Translations under genes and position numbers: made by a program
The notes under the pieces: model-generated
What the model was told of the DNA's origin: nothing
Database searches by the model: none
What the model saw: the letters and a program-made list of their open reading frames with translations, nothing else
Assembly (NCBI GenBank): GCA_964591255.1
Contig: CAZQAA010000202.1
Coordinates: forward strand, 1-9,411
Reading direction: 5' to 3'
DNA from: CAZQAA01 sp964591255
GTDB taxonomy: Bacteria; Desulfobacterota; DSM-4660; Desulfatiglandales; Desulfatiglandaceae
DNA length: 9,411 nt
Shown here: piece after piece, positions 6,828-9,411 of the stretch
Position numbering within the stretch: position 1 is the first letter of the stretch
How the letters are laid out: each line of letters begins with the position of its first letter

Positions 6828-8480
6828 ATGTTTGTACCTAATAAGCTAAGGGTTTGTCTTCCCAGAATTAGATCGCCTTTTCTATTAATATTCATGTATA
6901 GCATCGCAACCAATTTATTTATAACAGAAGGCCGATGCGATCAGGGATCCTCTTTTCCCTTAAATATGAGCCACAACTACCCATGGATATGGGAGTCTCA
7001 ATTATTTCCAAAAACGGACAGTGGGTTTCGGTTTGCAGAGATTAACGGGTTTAAATTGCCGGATTTTTCTCATGCCGGATATCATAAAGGCGAGAAAAAA
7101 ATTCCAGATGTGGCCGTAAAGAAAACCATCAGGCCACTCAATGGCGACAATTCTCAACATATCCAAACAGCGCTTTATGAAGCATCCGGAGGTGCGTTAC
7201 TCCTGCTTCCAGGCAGATACAGTATCAAATCGGAAATTATAATTCCTGGCAATACGGTCCTTAGAGGTTCAGGGCCAGACTCAACCTTTATTTATGTTGA
7301 CCTTGAAAATACAAGACAGATGTCAGCATTAGTGGGTAATCGTTCCCAGAGGACCACGCCTCCACTCAGCCGGTGGAAAGATTGTGAATATCCAAATGGG
7401 TTTGATATTATTGGAGATGTCAAAAAGGGTGAGACTCGCCTGCTCTTGGAAACAGTATCCGACCTAGATATAGCGGATTGGATTGTGGTCAAAAATGAAG
7501 TTACTGATTATTTTCGTTGGGAATATAATGGGACTACACAAATAGCCGGTCAAACAATATGGCCATCAGATGAGTCGTCACTTAAATTTCTACGTCGAAT
7601 TGTAGGAATTATTGGATTTCAAATTATAATAGACCAGCCGGTTCCCCATATTCTCAACGCTTGTGATAATCCACATATTTTAAAGCTAACATGTATGGCA
7701 GAAGAAATCGGCGTAGAAAACTTATCTATTGGATTTAAGTCCCCGAATAATCTTTTAAAATATAAGGATGTCGCCGGAAAAGATACTCCTTTTCATAATT
7801 CAGCAGCAATTAAATTTGGTAATGTTGCAAATGGATGGATAAGGAATGTTAAAAGTTACTCTCCTGCGGACAATAATATTCATCTGCACAGCCGTGGTAT
7901 AGTCTTGCAAAATTCAAGATGGATTACTGTAAAAGATTGTGATTTCGGATACCCTATTCCGAGCATGAAATCAGGCGGAAATGGATATGTTTATGTTATC
8001 ACCATGAGCAACGATTGTCTGATCCAAAACTGCATAGCTCGATCAGGCCGGCATAATTATCACTTAGCAAATTCATCCGGAAACGTTATCAGTGCCTGCA
8101 AATCATTTGATTGTCGGGCCAGAAATGATTTTCATCACAGCCTAAGCGTTGCAAACCTTATTGAGAACATGCAGATGACATGCAATTCAAACTATCAAGA
8201 GGCATTTGTAATACAAAACCGCGGAAAAGCAAGTATGGGGGCCGGAATAACAGGGACTGATAATGTCTTTTGGAAAATCCATATATTGACACCGGGTAAA
8301 ATTATTGTGTCCGAACAGGCACATTCAAATGGTGGGAAAGGCTATGTAATAGGAGTGACATCTGTTGGAGACGACACCGAGACTACAGATTCGGAATGGC
8401 GGGAGGGGATTGGACGCGAGACCGGGTTGCGGCCAGTATCACTGTACTATGAACAGTTAAAGCTCCGATTGAATAGATGA
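6828..8480 (+). CDS. Secreted right-handed beta-helix protein (pectate-lyase-3-like)
   Basis: This 550-residue predicted exported protein has a basic N-terminus and a hydrophobic core at about 17-33, followed by a likely Sec cleavage region around 36-40; the cleavage site is not sharp. The body resembles Pectate_lyase_3/right-handed beta-helix proteins. DFSHAGYHKGEKKIP (79-93) is typical of the N-terminal strand. It is followed by GDNSQHIQTALYEA (106-119), GGALLLLPGRY (121-131) and TVLRGSGPDSTFIY (143-156). Beta-helix coils run to about 480 (WIRNVKS, WITVKDCDFG, CLIQNCIARS), with His-rich segments HNYHLA (409-414) and RNDFHHSLSVAN (432-443) resembling the family's conserved HH region. Such proteins are lyases, epimerases, hydrolases or binding proteins, and no catalytic identity can be fixed. 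The start is set by a strong AGGAG. It overlaps the next gene by 4 bp. In this context it probably acts on the locus's polymer in the periplasm or outside the cell. Confidence 0.8.
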   Translation: MFVPNKLRVCLPRIRSPFLLIFMYSIATNLFITEGRCDQGSSFPLNMSHNYPWIWESQLFPKTDSGFRFAEINGFKLPDFSHAGYHKGEKKIPDVAVKKTIRPLNGDNSQHIQTALYEASGGALLLLPGRYSIKSEIIIPGNTVLRGSGPDSTFIYVDLENTRQMSALVGNRSQRTTPPLSRWKDCEYPNGFDIIGDVKKGETRLLLETVSDLDIADWIVVKNEVTDYFRWEYNGTTQIAGQTIWPSDESSLKFLRRIVGIIGFQIIIDQPVPHILNACDNPHILKLTCMAEEIGVENLSIGFKSPNNLLKYKDVAGKDTPFHNSAAIKFGNVANGWIRNVKSYSPADNNIHLHSRGIVLQNSRWITVKDCDFGYPIPSMKSGGNGYVYVITMSNDCLIQNCIARSGRHNYHLANSSGNVISACKSFDCRARNDFHHSLSVANLIENMQMTCNSNYQEAFVIQNRGKASMGAGITGTDNVFWKIHILTPGKIIVSEQAHSNGGKGYVIGVTSVGDDTETTDSEWREGIGRETGLRPVSLYYEQLKLRLNR

Positions 8481-9411
8481 AGATAGCAAAAAATACAGAC
8501 AGCCTTATTCCCAGGTTATCCGGACAATTTATCCTTTGCCAACATTCCCGATTGATTCCACCTTCATGGCAGGTCAAAGAGAATCCTCCCTGGCTGTTAA
8601 TAACAGATCCGGATCTACCTGTTATGGATCTCTTGTTTCCGGATAATCGATGTATTGGATGGCTTATCGGGTATCCGATCTGTCAAAATTCTTTAATTAG
8701 CTCAAAGCAATATGTATTTCAAGAGCATAGCAGCAATAAAGTTATCCAATTCATAGTTAATAGTTTAGGAGGCAGATTTCTTTGTGTCTTATTGCACAAT
8801 ATAAACCGATTATATCCAGATCCCGGTGGTTCTTTTCCTGTAGTTTATTCAGAAAAAAAGTTAATCGCCGCTTCATCTGTTTCCTTAATTCCAGGATATG
8901 AAAAGGACATTGATACCAAACTGATGCAGACCGTGGGTATGCCGTATACTAAGGATAGCTGGTTTCCATTTGGTCTGACGTCCGTAAAACATATTAGCAG
9001 ATTGCTGCCTAATCACTATCTGGACCTGTCATTATGGGAGTCTAAACGTCACTGGCCTGATAAGAAGACAATCGATATTAATGGACATGTCACTGATGAA
9101 TCGATATCCACCATAGGCAGTATAATAGAAAACAATATACATGCCCTTACCAAGGACTCTCCAATAAATATGGCCTTAACTGCAGGCGTAGACACCAGAC
9201 TGCTTTTAGCGTGTTCCAGAGAACTGCTTGATAAGATTTCCTTTTTCACTTTGTATAATAAAAACAGAAACAGTGTGGACTGCCACATAGCTTCTTTATT
9301 TAAAACAAGGTGGGGTCTTGATCATTCGTTTATCAGGCTCGAAAAAGCCCCTGATGATTATCTCAAATATTTTTGTCTATCAACCGGATTCTGTGTCAGC
9401 CTTGCAAAAGG
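8477..9411 (+). CDS. Asparagine-synthase-related protein, 3'-partial (runs off window)
   Basis: The ATG at 8477 overlaps the previous stop (ATGA), and the frame stays open for 311 codons to the window end. The product resembles asparagine-synthase (AsnB)-family proteins, which have an N-terminal Ntn glutaminase-type domain and a C-terminal ATP-pyrophosphatase synthetase domain. The N-terminal half has GGRFLCVLL (98-106) and LYPDPGGSFPVVY (112-124), matching the glutaminase fold. The initiator Met is followed by Lys, not the catalytic Cys2, so glutamine hydrolysis is unlikely. A linker FGLTSVKHISRLLPNHYLDL (165-184) precedes the PP-loop at 234-241 (LTAGVDTR, where SGGxDS is usual), and VDCHIA (267-272) follows, as D-x-x-I-A does in AsnB proteins. 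It could be an amide- or amidate-forming enzyme for a sugar uronate, or a divergent paralogue. The C-terminus is not visible. Confidence 0.78.
   Translation, partial: MKIAKNTDSLIPRLSGQFILCQHSRLIPPSWQVKENPPWLLITDPDLPVMDLLFPDNRCIGWLIGYPICQNSLISSKQYVFQEHSSNKVIQFIVNSLGGRFLCVLLHNINRLYPDPGGSFPVVYSEKKLIAASSVSLIPGYEKDIDTKLMQTVGMPYTKDSWFPFGLTSVKHISRLLPNHYLDLSLWESKRHWPDKKTIDINGHVTDESISTIGSIIENNIHALTKDSPINMALTAGVDTRLLLACSRELLDKISFFTLYNKNRNSVDCHIASLFKTRWGLDHSFIRLEKAPDDYLKYFCLSTGFCVSLAK

Noticed and set aside
7292..9288. Minus-strand frames at 7292-7492, 8383-8577 and 9049-9288
   Set aside because: They overlap the beta-helix and Asn-synthase-like genes, whose plus-strand products carry strong family motifs; no homology-like pattern is seen.

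Overview
The window is a stretch of an extracellular or capsular polysaccharide biosynthesis locus of the Wzx/Wzy type. All eight genes lie on the + strand and are tightly packed. The DNA is A+T-rich, and the gene content (a CpsD/CapB-like ATPase, a MOP-superfamily flippase, PAPS-type sulfotransferases, an O-antigen ligase/polymerase-like protein, a FemAB/GNAT-like transferase and an asparagine-synthase-like protein) points to a Gram-negative bacterium. An anaerobic Desulfobacterota-type lineage is my best guess, but this is an inference from family content and overall feel; no marker gene is present.

Layout: (1) 33-656, a CpsD/CapB-like ATPase with a degenerate P-loop, probably 5'-truncated by the window edge; (2) 657-814, the only sizeable intergenic gap; (3) 815-2377, a Wzx-like flippase; (4) 2399-3328 and 3325-4242, two different sulfotransferases overlapping by 4 bp; (5) 4271-5569, a Wzy/WaaL-like membrane protein; (6) 5584-6756, a FemAB/GNAT-type transferase; (7) 6828-8480, a secreted right-handed beta-helix (pectate-lyase-3-like) protein; (8) 8477 to the window end, an asparagine-synthase-related protein that overlaps gene 7 by 4 bp and runs off the 3' edge. 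This last gene has no stop inside the window but is clearly coding.

How they fit together (inference): lipid-linked repeat units made by glycosyltransferases encoded outside the window would be sulfated in the cytoplasm by the two PAPS-dependent enzymes, and perhaps modified by the FemAB-like and Asn-synthase-like enzymes. They would then be flipped by Wzx and polymerised by the Wzy-like protein. The exported beta-helix protein may trim, epimerise or bind the polymer outside the inner membrane. The CpsD-like ATPase would belong to the chain-length/export control module, although its P-loop lacks the catalytic lysine.

The most notable points are the sulfotransferase pair between flippase and polymerase, the unusual Asn-synthase-like protein with no glutaminase cysteine, and the degenerate P-loop. 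No tRNA, rRNA, CRISPR array, insertion sequence or convincing terminator was seen.
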